In this document: positions 35,090 through 43,641 of the stretch, piece after piece
Numbering within the stretch: the stretch's first letter is position 1
Layout: each line of letters starts with the position of its first letter
NCBI GenBank assembly: GCA_021299455.1
Contig: JAJTGQ010000071.1
Coordinates: 1 to 48,381, forward strand
Reading direction: 5' to 3'
Source: Flammeovirgaceae bacterium
GTDB lineage: Bacteria; Bacteroidota; Bacteroidia; Cytophagales; Cyclobacteriaceae
DNA: 48,381 nucleotides
Translations under genes and position numbers: made by a program
The notes under the pieces: generated by a model
Databases searched by the model: none
Seen by the model: the letters and a program-made list of their open reading frames with translations, nothing else
What the model was told of the DNA's origin: nothing

Positions 35090-36226
35090 CCTCAGCAACT
35101 CCCTCGATATAACCATTTTCTGAATCTCAGTGGTTCCTTCATATATCTGAGTGATCTTCGCATCGCGCATCAAGCGTTCCACATGAAATTCTTTTACATA
35201 TCCATAGCCGCCATGGATTTGTACTGCCTCGGTGGTAACTTCTTGCGCAATTTGAGATGCAAATAGCTTCGCCATAGCAGCCGCTTTTACAAAATCTTTC
35301 TTCTGATCTTTCAGGTAGGCGGCTTGCCAAATGAGCAACCTTGCAGCATCAATTTTTGTGGCCATATCAGCCAACTTGAATTGAATGGCTTGATGTTCGG
35401 TGAGGTGTTTACCAAACGCCTTCCTCTCTTTTGCATACTTCAATGCTAGTTCGTAGGCACCAGCCGCAATACCGAGCGCCTGGGCAGCAATGCCGATACG
35501 TCCTCCGTTTAAGGTGGTCATTGCGAATGTAAATCCAAATCCATCTTCACCAATTCGATTGGCCTTAGGCACCTTCACATCGGTAAACATAAGCGAATGG
35601 GTGTCACTGCCTCTGATTCCCATTTTATCTTCTTTTCTCCCCACCACAAATCCTAGCATCCCCCTTTCTACAATCAGCGCATTGATGCCTTTGTGCTTTT
35701 TCTCTGGATGCGTTTGGGCAATTACAATGTACACACTCGCGCTTTTACCATTGGTGATCCAATTCTTAGTACCATTCAAGAGATAGTAGTCCCCTTTGTC
35801 TTCAGCTGTAGTTCGTTGACTGGTGGCGTCAGATCCTGCTTCAGGCTCAGATAAACAGAAAGCTCCTATAACTTCACCCGTAGCTAACTTCTTTAAATAT
35901 TTCACTTTTTGCTCCTCCGAACCAAATCGCTCCAATCCCCAACAAACCAATGAATTGTTGACCGACATGCACACTGATGCGGATGCATCGACCTTAGAAA
36001 TCTCTTCCATCGCCAAGACATACGAGATAGAATCCATTCCTCCTCCATTGTATTTCGGATCGGTCATCATTCCCATAAAACCAAGCTCGCCCATTTTCTT
36101 AACCTGCTCGGCAGGAAACCGCTGCTCGTTGTCCCTGTCAATCACACCTGGTAAAAGCTCGCTTTGGGCAAAGTCTTTGGCTGCTTGTTGTACAGCTAGT
36201 TGTTCTTCGGTCAGTTCAAAGTTCAT
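35087..36226 (-). CDS. Short-chain acyl-CoA dehydrogenase
   Basis: A cytosolic FAD enzyme of fatty-acid/butyryl-CoA oxidation, 379 residues. Seen: N-terminal ELTEEQLAVQ, FAD-binding GAFCLSEPEAGSDA and NGTKNWITNG, the family signature KEFHVERLMRDAKITQIYEG, and the catalytic base E363 in IYEGTTEIQ. The Glu position is that of short/butyryl-type enzymes rather than of isovaleryl-type. Together with the hydroxyacyl-CoA dehydrogenase at the left it fits beta-oxidation, though they are not in one operon. Confidence 0.94.
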   Translation of the reverse strand: MNFELTEEQLAVQQAAKDFAQSELLPGVIDRDNEQRFPAEQVKKMGELGFMGMMTDPKYNGGGMDSISYVLAMEEISKVDASASVCMSVNNSLVCWGLERFGSEEQKVKYLKKLATGEVIGAFCLSEPEAGSDATSQRTTAEDKGDYYLLNGTKNWITNGKSASVYIVIAQTHPEKKHKGINALIVERGMLGFVVGRKEDKMGIRGSDTHSLMFTDVKVPKANRIGEDGFGFTFAMTTLNGGRIGIAAQALGIAAGAYELALKYAKERKAFGKHLTEHQAIQFKLADMATKIDAARLLIWQAAYLKDQKKDFVKAAAMAKLFASQIAQEVTTEAVQIHGGYGYVKEFHVERLMRDAKITQIYEGTTEIQKMVISRELLR

Positions 36227-36280
36227 TGACTATGATTTCGATTTTAGAATAAAATGCCACTTTTCTACTTATAGTTTTAA

Positions 36281-36311
36281 AAAAAAGCCCAAACAAAAGC
36301 TTGGGCTTTTT
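36281..36311 (-). terminator. Rho-independent terminator (bidirectional shape)
   Basis: An 11-bp perfect stem (AAAAAGCCCAA / TTGGGCTTTTT) around an 8-base loop (ACAAAAGC). It is followed on the minus strand by a run of T, and is also bordered by T on the plus strand. It is well placed 24 bases after the stop of the small gene at 36335-36460, before the acyl-CoA dehydrogenase start. Confidence 0.85.
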
Positions 36312-36334
36312 CTTGATTTGACGGCCTAGAGTTT

Positions 36335-36460
36335 CTACGATTTTTTGAATTGTTTTGAGCGTATTCTTGCATTCTTCGAAAATGAAGTAATTACAAATGA
36401 AAAACCAATAACGACAGCAATTGTAAAGATTATTCCAACGGCATCTTTAAGTCCTTCCAT
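36335..36460 (-). CDS. 41-residue small membrane protein
   Basis: ATG at 36460, TAG at 36335-36337. The product starts MEGLKDAVG, has one hydrophobic helix (IIFTIAVVIGFSFVITSF, about 10-27) and a basic tail (KNARIRSKQFKKS). The lysine/arginine tail suggests the C-terminus stays in the cytosol. It lies 5 bases after the 68-residue membrane protein gene and just before a terminator, so the two form a small operon. No family recognised. Confidence 0.6.
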   Translation of the reverse strand: MEGLKDAVGIIFTIAVVIGFSFVITSFSKNARIRSKQFKKS

Positions 36461-36465
36461 AAATT

Positions 36466-36672
36466 TTAATCTTTAGTTTCTTTATCCAAATAAACGGTCA
36501 ATGCAACCAATGTCCCTAATGAGAAGAGAAACAAAACGCTTACAAATATAAGAAAGTTCTGATTGCCGCCTTCCGAAGTAACCAAGCCGTAAGCACCAGC
36601 CGCAGTACCCACAACAAATGCCGTTAGCATTTTCATAAGTTCGAGGTAGAACTTGACTCTGTTATCACTCAT
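36466..36672 (-). CDS. 68-residue two-helix membrane protein
   Basis: A 68-residue product with a charged N-terminus (MSDNRVKFYLELMK), helix one about 14-32 (with GTAAGAYGLV), a short NQ-rich turn, helix two about 38-60 (FLIFVSVLFLFSLGTLVAL) and a short acidic/basic tail. Unrecognised; followed by the 41-residue membrane protein gene. The two may work together as a small membrane unit, an inference from spacing only. Confidence 0.6.
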   Translation of the reverse strand: MSDNRVKFYLELMKMLTAFVVGTAAGAYGLVTSEGGNQNFLIFVSVLFLFSLGTLVALTVYLDKETKD

Positions 36673-36753
36673 TTTTCAAAATGACTAGCAATAATGAGGA
36701 ATGTCTCTCAAAAGCAAAACTCCTCTAATTTCACTTCAGTTAAGTCTAAATCG

Positions 36754-37452
36754 TTAATCGCGATCCATACCCAAGTACATCATCACATAGTAGATGAGGG
36801 TAGTGACCGCACCAATAGCGGCAACCACATAGGTCATCGCAGCCCACTTCAACGCATCTTGAGACATGTCATACTCAGCTGGAGTAACAATATTTCTAGT
36901 CTTTACCCACGCCAATGCCCTGCGGCTTGCATCAAACTCAACAGGCAACGTAATCAAAGCGAAAAGGGCAAAAGCGGCATAGCAAACAATAATTACTAGT
37001 ATGGCAGTTTGGGGAGCCAAAAATCCCTGTGAGAAGATCGCGCCAAAAATCATCGCCATCATCATAAAATTAAGAACCTTGGCACTTATGTTTTGAACAG
37101 GCACCATGGCCGATCTTAACTGAAGCATGCTATATGCGGTAGCGTGTTGCACGGCATGCCCACATTCATGAGAAGCTACGGCCGTAGCTGCTGCATTTCG
37201 CCCATGAAATACCTCTTGGCTTAAATTAACAGTCTTGTCGGCTGGATTGTAATGATCGGTTAACTGTCCTTCAACGCAAGTCACTTGAACATCTCTGATC
37301 CCGTGATCAGCCAACATTAGCCTGGCAATTTCAGCGCCTGTTAAGTCTTTGGTTAAATGTATTTGAGAATACTCCTTGAATTTGTTCTTCAGCTTTGAAC
37401 TGACCATCCAGCCAATCAGCATGAAGAAACCCCCGATAATCAATGCACCCAT
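36754..37452 (-). CDS. YugP-family zinc metallopeptidase
   Basis: A 232-residue membrane protein: N-terminal helix (2-16), a soluble part with LTGAEIARLMLADHGI, the zinc-protease motif HECGH at 95-99, then AVQHATAYSMLQLRSAMVP and two to three C-terminal helices. This is the neutral zinc metallopeptidase family (YugP), whose substrate is mostly unknown. RAL.WVKTR is also typical. It starts 12 bases after the rfaE2 stop, in the same direction. Confidence 0.9.
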   Translation of the reverse strand: MGALIIGGFFMLIGWMVSSKLKNKFKEYSQIHLTKDLTGAEIARLMLADHGIRDVQVTCVEGQLTDHYNPADKTVNLSQEVFHGRNAAATAVASHECGHAVQHATAYSMLQLRSAMVPVQNISAKVLNFMMMAMIFGAIFSQGFLAPQTAILVIIVCYAAFALFALITLPVEFDASRRALAWVKTRNIVTPAEYDMSQDALKWAAMTYVVAAIGAVTTLIYYVMMYLGMDRD

Positions 37453-37464
37453 AGTTGTTATAAT

Positions 37465-37947
37465 TTATGTTCGTTTAATTTTCTCTACTATCCGGGTAGT
37501 GGAATAACCTGCTACAAAATCGATGGTCTCCACCGTCCCTCCAGCCTTTTTAACAACATCTGCGCCAACGATGTTTTCTGCCAAATAGTCACTCCCTTTT
37601 ACCAATACGTTCGGTACCAGCTCAGAAATCAAATTTAAGGGGGTATCTTCATTAAAAAAAACCACCAAATCCACGAATTGAAGAGCTGCCAAAATCCGGG
37701 CCCTGGAATACTGATCTTGCAATGGACGTTCAGGTCCCTTAAATCGACTTACCGAATCGTCTGTGTTCAGCCCTATTACCAGATGGTCTCCTTTGGCTCT
37801 TGCTTTCTCTAGATAGTCAACGTGCCCGAGATGCAGAAGATCAAAACAGCCATTTGTAAAAACAACTTTTTCATTTTGTTTTTGCCAAACACCAACTGTT
37901 TCCTTTGCCTCGGCTATAGACTTTATTTTTCCTTCTGTTTTCTCCAT
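37465..37947 (-). CDS. rfaE2: D-glycero-beta-D-manno-heptose 1-phosphate adenylyltransferase
   Basis: The nucleotidyltransferase half of RfaE/HldE as a separate 160-residue protein, making ADP-heptose for LPS or glycoprotein heptosylation. Motifs are VFTNGCFDLLHLGHVDYL, with HxGH at H39-H42, GLNTDDSVSRFKGPERP, DLVVFFNEDTP and YSTTRIVEKIK near the end. The kinase half and the other ADP-heptose enzymes are not in the window. It overlaps the flippase-like gene by 25 bases. Confidence 0.93.
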   Translation of the reverse strand: MEKTEGKIKSIAEAKETVGVWQKQNEKVVFTNGCFDLLHLGHVDYLEKARAKGDHLVIGLNTDDSVSRFKGPERPLQDQYSRARILAALQFVDLVVFFNEDTPLNLISELVPNVLVKGSDYLAENIVGADVVKKAGGTVETIDFVAGYSTTRIVEKIKRT

Positions 37948-38924
37948 TTGATGATCAGGTAACTAGCGATCAAAGATAAAACCCCCATTAAAATCATTAA
38001 AATGGTCTGCCAACCATGAAAAATAAACACAAATGCAACTGCATCGGCCTGCGGAAGGTTGTAGAGCATGACCAACGCAAGCGGTACCAGTGTGTGGTAA
38101 GATCCTGCTCCTCCGGGTAGTGGGGCTGCCATCGCGATGGAGCCAACAGCAAACAGCGTTAGAACAGCACTAAAACCCAAATCTTCCGTTTCCGGAAATG
38201 CTTTTATCACAAGGTAGCTCATCAAGAAGTATAGTAACCATATGCCAAGAGAATAGGCAATAAAGAGTCCTTTATTCTGCATTTTAAAAATGGCGAGCAA
38301 TCCTTCTTTGAAACCTTCTATGATTTTTAACAGCTTTTTATTTTTGCGCAGAAAGAAAATTGCTGCAGCAAAAACAATTACACCTAAAAAAACTACGATC
38401 ATCCAAGGCGATATTGAAAAGCCTTCTCCGGAAGAAAAATTTAGTGTATCGATAAACTTCTTCAGTTTCTGCCATTCTGCAAAAAACGAAAAAGCAATTA
38501 ACAACAATAGACAAATCACGTCCACCATCCGCTCCACTACTACCGTACCAAACGAAACTTCAACGGGGGTTTTTTCTAGCTTGTACAAGTTGTAACAGCG
38601 AGACACCTCGCCTCCTCTCGGCACAGCAAGGTTTACCAGGTATCCGATCATTAATGAAAGAAAGCTGTTGGTCAATCCAACTTTGTTACCCGTTGGCACC
38701 AACAACATACGCCAACGTTCTGCTCGCAATAAGTGACTGAGTATGGCAACCAGCGCCATCAATCCCAAGTATCCCTTGTTGGAATTTTGCCAAGCCTTCC
38801 AAAGAAATTCCGACTTGTTTTCACCTTCACCCAACGTTAATCCTCTTAACGAAAGCCACAACAGAAGCGCGGTAAGCACTATCATGCCTATATACTGCAA
38901 TATCGAGCGAAGGGTAGATTTCAA
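37923..38924 (-). CDS. Flippase-like membrane protein (UPF0104/YbhN, LPG synthase N-domain type)
   Basis: A 333-residue protein with about eight helices. The conserved NLAVPRGGEVSR (a proline-arginine-glycine turn) and APLPGGAGSYHTLVPLAL motifs define the lysylphosphatidylglycerol synthase transmembrane/UPF0104 family, proposed to move lipids across membranes. The start codon is TTG; the panD stop is one base upstream. Substrate is unknown; being beside rfaE2 hints at an envelope role. Confidence 0.85.
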   Translation of the reverse strand: MKSTLRSILQYIGMIVLTALLLWLSLRGLTLGEGENKSEFLWKAWQNSNKGYLGLMALVAILSHLLRAERWRMLLVPTGNKVGLTNSFLSLMIGYLVNLAVPRGGEVSRCYNLYKLEKTPVEVSFGTVVVERMVDVICLLLLIAFSFFAEWQKLKKFIDTLNFSSGEGFSISPWMIVVFLGVIVFAAAIFFLRKNKKLLKIIEGFKEGLLAIFKMQNKGLFIAYSLGIWLLYFLMSYLVIKAFPETEDLGFSAVLTLFAVGSIAMAAPLPGGAGSYHTLVPLALVMLYNLPQADAVAFVFIFHGWQTILMILMGVLSLIASYLIIKWRKQKEK

Positions 38925-38925
38925 G

Positions 38926-39274
38926 TTAGTTTAATTTGTTATTTGGGTCTGGGAAAATAAGTGACGGTTTGAACTGCTTTGCTTCTTCCAATTCCATCGA
39001 AGCATATGAAATCACAATTACTATATCACCCACTTGCGCCTTGCGCGCAGCGGGTCCATTGAGACATATCGTTCCGCTGTTTCGTTCGCCTTTTTGTCAC
39101 ATAGGTTTCCAACCGTTCGCCATTATTGATATTAACCACCTGCACCTTCTCTCCTTCGATCAAATGGGCGGCATCCATCAGCGCTTCATCAATCGTAATA
39201 CTTCCTACGTAGTGCAGCTCAGCCTGCGTAATCTTTACACGATGTATTTTTGATTTTAAAACTTCAATTCTCAT
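38926..39274 (-). pseudogene. panD: Aspartate 1-decarboxylase with a one-base frameshift
   Basis: Two frames together give a full-length PanD of about 115 residues, the enzyme making beta-alanine for pantothenate. The first frame has [26 protein letters not shown] with the self-cleavage pair G24-S25, and [12 protein letters not shown] (to residue 61). The next conserved block, [17 protein letters not shown] then [12 protein letters not shown] and a normal C-terminus, is in the next frame. The change falls in a run of five A on the coding strand (plus 39091-39095); four would restore the frame. It overlaps panC by 4 bases. It is either a sequencing error or a real lesion. Confidence 0.85.
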
Positions 39275-40110
39275 TCAAGTAACAAATTATCTATTAGCCT
39301 AACTTCTCCCACATAACCCGCAATCAACAGAACGGACCCAGCTAGAACGTTCTGCACAGGTTTTAAGTTTTTCGTATCGACCCATTCGATGTATTCCAAT
39401 TTTACATTTGGTTTGGCCTCACACATCTGCCTGACTTTGTCTTTCACGGCAATGATTTGTTCACCCTTTTTCAATAGTTCGCTTGCCACAAGCAAAGATT
39501 GATAAAATACAGTAGCCTTCTCTTTTTCGCTTTCATTCAAACGCTGATTGCGCGATGACATGGCCAAACCGCTCGGCTCCCTAAAAATAGGAACCGAAGT
39601 AAGTTGAATATCAAACTGTAGTTCATCCACCAACTTCTCTATCACTTTATACTGCTGAAAATCCTTTTGACCAAAATAGGCACGATGGGGTTGAACAATA
39701 TTAAACAGCTTGCATACCACCTGCGCTACCCCGTTGAAATGACCTGGACGAAATTCCCCCTCCCAAAAAGAACCGATCTCACCTACGTCAAACCGAATTT
39801 GACTTGTCCCTTGATACATCTCCTCATTGCTGGGAGCAAAAATCACATCACAACCCGCTTTTTCCAGCTTTTCTTTGTCGCTATCCAGAGTACGCGGGTA
39901 TTTTTCTAAATCGAAGGCGTTATTAAACTGGGTAGGATTAACGTAAATGCTGCATACCGTGAGGTCATTTTGTCCACGTGATGCCTTTATCAATTCTATG
40001 TGTCCCTGGTGCAGTGCCCCCATTGTGGGCACCAAACCGATCGAGGAAGGGTTCTTTCTTTTGCCGTTCAAAAACGCCCTTAGCGGCTTAATTTCATAGA
40101 AAATCTCCAT
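39271..40110 (-). CDS. panC: Pantoate--beta-alanine ligase
   Basis: Pantothenate synthetase, 279 residues: [17 protein letters not shown] with the ATP-binding HxGH at H34-H37, [36 protein letters not shown] and the KMSKS-like MSSRNQRL. It uses beta-alanine, the product of PanD encoded directly downstream, so the two form the usual pan operon. Its promoter region is shared with the divergent GT5 gene. Confidence 0.97.
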   Translation of the reverse strand: MEIFYEIKPLRAFLNGKRKNPSSIGLVPTMGALHQGHIELIKASRGQNDLTVCSIYVNPTQFNNAFDLEKYPRTLDSDKEKLEKAGCDVIFAPSNEEMYQGTSQIRFDVGEIGSFWEGEFRPGHFNGVAQVVCKLFNIVQPHRAYFGQKDFQQYKVIEKLVDELQFDIQLTSVPIFREPSGLAMSSRNQRLNESEKEKATVFYQSLLVASELLKKGEQIIAVKDKVRQMCEAKPNVKLEYIEWVDTKNLKPVQNVLAGSVLLIAGYVGEVRLIDNLLLE

Positions 40111-40133
40111 TCTGGGGCTGTTTTAAGGGGTCG

Positions 40134-40141
40134 CAAAGATA
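40134..40141 (-). promoter_or_regulatory. -7 element for panC-panD
   Basis: On the minus strand TATCTTTG matches TAnnTTTG, 23 bases upstream of the panC start. The -33 half is not evident. Confidence 0.5.
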
Positions 40142-40162
40142 GACCTTATAAGTTAAGTTTAG

Positions 40163-40193
40163 TTGAATAAGGGGTGAATTTTGCGTACTTTTG
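40163..40193 (+). promoter_or_regulatory. Promoter for the GT5/glmS transcript
   Basis: TACTTTTG (40186-40193) is an exact TAnnTTTG match, with GTTG at 40162-40165 about 20 bases upstream, close to the TTTG -33 element. It lies 39 bases before the ATG at 40233 and divergent from the panC element. Confidence 0.65.
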
Positions 40194-40232
40194 CGCCTCG
40201 GTTCTCTATTTTTTTCTCTTAAATCCAGGTGT

Positions 40233-41036
40233 ATGTCAAAAATCCGCATCCTCTATGTTGCCAGTGAGATTAACCCATTCCTCCAAACTACTGAAGTATC
40301 TGATTTTGTAAGGAAGTTGCCTCAGGCCATGCAGGAAAGGGGAATGGAGATTCGTATTTTGGTTCCTCGCTTTGGGTTGATCAATGAGCGCAAGAACAGA
40401 CTGCATGAAGTGGTTAGGCTATCCGGAATCAACATTGCGGTGGGTGACGAAGAGAAGCCTTTGATCATTAAAGTCGCTTCTATTCCCAATGCAAAACTCC
40501 AGGTTTACTTTATTGACAACGAAGATTATTTCCATCGCAAATCAGTTTTCCATGACAAGGAAAACAAGTTTTTTGAAGATAACGATGAGCGTGCCATTTT
40601 CTTTTGCAAAGGTGTTATCGAAACCGTGCGCAAACTAGGTTGGTCACCTGATATTGTACATTGCAATGATTGGATTACCAGTTTCATCCCATTGTACCTA
40701 AAAACTACCTATAAAAAAGATCCGCTGTTTAAGAATACAAAAACCGTGTTCACCATTTATAACAACCCTTTTACGCATAAGTTTAAGGGCGATTTGATGG
40801 GCAAAGTAAGGATGATCGATATTGAAGACAATATGCTCGGTCATTTGAAAACAGCCGACTACGAAGGCTTTATAAAAATAGGCGCTGAGTTTGCAGATGT
40901 AGTGAACATTGCGGGCGACAACAAGAAACTCGAAGGTCTAGTGAAGAAATTGGAGAAAAAGAAAATAGAGAGCTACGCCAAGGATGATGACCATTCTGAA
41001 TCATTTTTTAACTTGTACACAGATTTGGTAGGATAA
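40233..41036 (+). CDS. Glycogen-synthase-like protein with only the N-terminal GT5 domain
   Basis: The 267 residues match the N-terminal (acceptor) half of glycogen/starch synthase: KIRILYVASEINPF, IRILVPRFGLIN, PDIVHCNDW, KTVFTIYNNPF. The C-terminal donor domain is absent, and the conserved K-T-G-G-L loop near the start reads QTTEV. True synthase activity is therefore unlikely. ATG 40233 (MSKIRI) is used; an upstream start at 40191 would lie within the promoter. I recall such single-domain proteins beside panC in many Bacteroidota; their role is not known to me. glmS follows after 42 bases. Confidence 0.8.
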   Translation: MSKIRILYVASEINPFLQTTEVSDFVRKLPQAMQERGMEIRILVPRFGLINERKNRLHEVVRLSGINIAVGDEEKPLIIKVASIPNAKLQVYFIDNEDYFHRKSVFHDKENKFFEDNDERAIFFCKGVIETVRKLGWSPDIVHCNDWITSFIPLYLKTTYKKDPLFKNTKTVFTIYNNPFTHKFKGDLMGKVRMIDIEDNMLGHLKTADYEGFIKIGAEFADVVNIAGDNKKLEGLVKKLEKKKIESYAKDDDHSESFFNLYTDLVG

Positions 41037-41078
41037 TCGAATTCCGCCCAATTATTTTTTAATTCTAACGTTTCGCGT

Positions 41079-42914
41079 ATGTGTGGGATTGTAGCCTATG
41101 TTGGACATCGACAAGCCAGCGATATAATTATCAAGGGACTAAAAAGATTAGAGTATCGTGGCTATGACAGCGCGGGCATTGCTCTTCTTAACAAATCTCT
41201 CAACGTTTATAAAAAGAAAGGCAAGGTTAGCGAACTCGAAGCATTCCTTCACGGACAAAATCTTTCGAGCACCATTGGAATGGGGCACACCCGTTGGGCA
41301 ACTCATGGAGAGCCGAATGATGAAAATGCCCATCCACATTATTCTGCCACCAAAAAGTTGGCGATTATTCATAATGGGATCATCGAAAACTACAGCTCAT
41401 TAAAACAAGATCTGCTGCGCAAAGGTCATCGGTTTTATAGTGAAACTGATACCGAGGTTTTTATCCATTTTATTGAAGACATTAAAGAGAAGGAGAATTG
41501 CTCGTTGGATGAAGCGGTACGCCTGGCACTTACCAAAGTTGTGGGAGCCTATGCAATTGTAGTAATGTCGCTGGAAGACCCAACGCTTTTAATTGCGGCA
41601 CGCAAAGGCAGTCCATTAGTAGTCGGTATCGGAAAAGGAGAGTACTTCATGGCATCCGATGCTACACCAATCATTGAATACACTAATGAAGTCGTTTACC
41701 TTAACGATCAAGAAATTGCTATCGTTAACAACGGGGTGCTAACCATAAAGAATACCGCGAATCTACCATTGACACCCTATGTGCAGACGGTGGATATGGA
41801 ACTAGAGGCAATTGAAAAGGGCGGGTTTGAGCACTTCATGATCAAAGAAATTTTTGAGCAGCCACGGTCGATTAAAGACTGTCTTAGAGGGCGTCTTGAT
41901 TCATCCTCCGGAAGGTTAATTCTGGGTGGGCTTCGTGAATACCTGAATAAGCTAGTGAATGCCGATCGCATTTTAATTGTGGCATGCGGAACCTCTTGGC
42001 ATGCAGGGCTCGTTGCCGAATACTTCTTTGAAGAGTTTTGTCGAATCCCGGTGGAGGTAGAATACGCCTCAGAGTTTCGCTATCGAAATCCGGTAATAAG
42101 AGAAGGGGATGTGGTGATCGCCATCTCTCAATCGGGCGAGACAGCAGATACATTGGCGGCCATTGAACTAGCTAAATCAAAAGGGGCTATTATTTTCGGA
42201 GTTTGTAATGTGGTGGGATCTTCCATTCCTAGAAATACACATGCTGGCGCTTATACCCATGCAGGGCCTGAAATTGGCGTAGCCAGTACCAAAGCGTTTA
42301 CGGCACAACTCACCGTGCTAAACATGATCGCACTTATTGTAGCCCAAAAGAAAGGCACCATCACTGAGCAAAAGTATCATGAACTACTCGTGGAGATGGA
42401 GAATATTCCGGCCAAAGTAGAAAAGGCATTGAAACTCAATAAACAAATTGAAGCTATCGCTGACGAGTTTAAGGACGCAACCAATTTCTTGTATCTCGGG
42501 CGAGGATATAATTTTCCTGTTGCACTAGAGGGTGCCTTGAAGCTAAAAGAGATTTCTTATATTCATGCAGAGGGGTATCCTGCGGCCGAAATGAAACACG
42601 GCCCCATCGCGTTGATTGATCAGGAGATGCCCGTTGTATTCATTGCGACCAAAGACAGCTCTTACGAAAAAGTGGTATCCAATATTCAAGAAGTAAAAGC
42701 TCGAAAAGGACGCGTGATTGCCATCGTCACAGAGGGCGATACCCATATCCCCAAAATGGCTGAGTTCGTGATAGAAGTTCCTGCGACACTAGAACCGCTA
42801 ATGCCTATGGTCTCGGTTATTCCACTGCAATTGTTGTCTTATCACATTGCTGTGATGAGAGGTTGCAATGTGGATCAGCCAAGAAATCTGGCAAAAAGTG
42901 TTACGGTTGAATAA
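41079..42914 (+). CDS. glmS: Glutamine--fructose-6-phosphate aminotransferase
   Basis: First enzyme of UDP-GlcNAc synthesis, 611 residues. The N-terminal nucleophile Cys2 (MCGIVAYVG) and the GHTRWATHG motif mark the glutaminase domain. Two SIS domains follow, including CGTSWHAGLVA, SQSGETADT and SLKLKEISYIHAEGY-like LKLKEISYIHAEG. The C-terminus DQPRNLAKSVTVE is canonical. It supplies precursors for peptidoglycan and for the GlcNAc-derived sugars of the window. Its last 14 bases overlap the end of the convergent gene. Confidence 0.98.
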   Translation: MCGIVAYVGHRQASDIIIKGLKRLEYRGYDSAGIALLNKSLNVYKKKGKVSELEAFLHGQNLSSTIGMGHTRWATHGEPNDENAHPHYSATKKLAIIHNGIIENYSSLKQDLLRKGHRFYSETDTEVFIHFIEDIKEKENCSLDEAVRLALTKVVGAYAIVVMSLEDPTLLIAARKGSPLVVGIGKGEYFMASDATPIIEYTNEVVYLNDQEIAIVNNGVLTIKNTANLPLTPYVQTVDMELEAIEKGGFEHFMIKEIFEQPRSIKDCLRGRLDSSSGRLILGGLREYLNKLVNADRILIVACGTSWHAGLVAEYFFEEFCRIPVEVEYASEFRYRNPVIREGDVVIAISQSGETADTLAAIELAKSKGAIIFGVCNVVGSSIPRNTHAGAYTHAGPEIGVASTKAFTAQLTVLNMIALIVAQKKGTITEQKYHELLVEMENIPAKVEKALKLNKQIEAIADEFKDATNFLYLGRGYNFPVALEGALKLKEISYIHAEGYPAAEMKHGPIALIDQEMPVVFIATKDSSYEKVVSNIQEVKARKGRVIAIVTEGDTHIPKMAEFVIEVPATLEPLMPMVSVIPLQLLSYHIAVMRGCNVDQPRNLAKSVTVE

Positions 42915-43578
42915 TTTGGTTTAGATATTCCTTTTTCAACAAAGGGCAAATCTTGTACCGCTCATCTTTGGTATCTTTATAAACGGAGTCCAAAACAAGA
43001 TAGACATTTTCAATTCCAATTTTCTTAGCCCACTCAAACGGCCCCAGTGGATAGTTGGTGCCCAATTTCATAGCAATATCAATATCCTTTTTGCTGGCCG
43101 TTCCCTCCTGTACCGTATAGAAAGCCTCATTGATGATCATACAAATAACGCGGGGCGTCACGAGGCCAACTCGATCGACCACCACTACGAAATCAGTTTG
43201 CAACAACTTGCATATTCGTTGCAATTCGGTTGAATCCTCTTCTCGTCTAAGACTAATTTCCAATAGCTCGCGATTCAAAAAAGTTGGCAAGCCGCAGAAT
43301 CCAAAAAGAGTGCAATGGATCTGATTTTTCACCTCCGTGGAAAGCTCTAGAAGGCTTACCAAAGAAGTATTTAAAAAAGCTGTAACTCCTTTGTGGTCGC
43401 GATAGACCTCCATTTGAGATCGATCCTTTTCGATAACAAAATCAAAAACAACGTCTGACGTGCCAAAAAACTTTTCGGCTTCTTGTTGATGGTCTACACG
43501 CGTATACCCATGAGAAGGACCAAATTTATCTCGACATTCTTGTGCGTTCGCGTGACTACCAATGACCAAAATATTCAT
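42901..43578 (-). CDS. Degenerate 3-hydroxyacyl-CoA dehydrogenase-like protein
   Basis: A 225-residue protein. The C-terminal half (about 135-225) is a 3HCDH domain: RVGLVTPRVICMIINEAFYTV, then DIDIAMKLGTNYPLGPFEW. The N-terminal Rossmann part has lost the GxGxxG loop (NILVIGSHANAQ) and is shorter than in the true enzyme. A 3HCDH remnant without a cofactor loop suggests another role or a degrading enzyme. It runs convergent to glmS with a 14-base overlap. Confidence 0.75.
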   Translation of the reverse strand: MNILVIGSHANAQECRDKFGPSHGYTRVDHQQEAEKFFGTSDVVFDFVIEKDRSQMEVYRDHKGVTAFLNTSLVSLLELSTEVKNQIHCTLFGFCGLPTFLNRELLEISLRREEDSTELQRICKLLQTDFVVVVDRVGLVTPRVICMIINEAFYTVQEGTASKKDIDIAMKLGTNYPLGPFEWAKKIGIENVYLVLDSVYKDTKDERYKICPLLKKEYLNQIIQP

Positions 43579-43610
43579 AAGAGAAACAGAAGTTTTTCAG
43601 ATATTTGAAT

Positions 43611-43641
43611 CAAAACTACTCATCCTTTCGCTATGACCAAA
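43611..43641 (-). promoter_or_regulatory. Consensus promoter for the degenerate dehydrogenase gene
   Basis: On the minus strand the window reads TTTG, exactly 19 bases, TAGTTTTG: a perfect fit to the Bacteroidota TTTG-N19-TAnnTTTG consensus. The -33 half lies inside the first codons of the divergent ridA. The -7 half ends 32 bases before the start at 43578. Confidence 0.8.

Noticed and set aside
38936-39253. A 105-codon plus-strand frame opposite panD
   Set aside because: Antisense to panD, whose two-frame translation explains the region fully.
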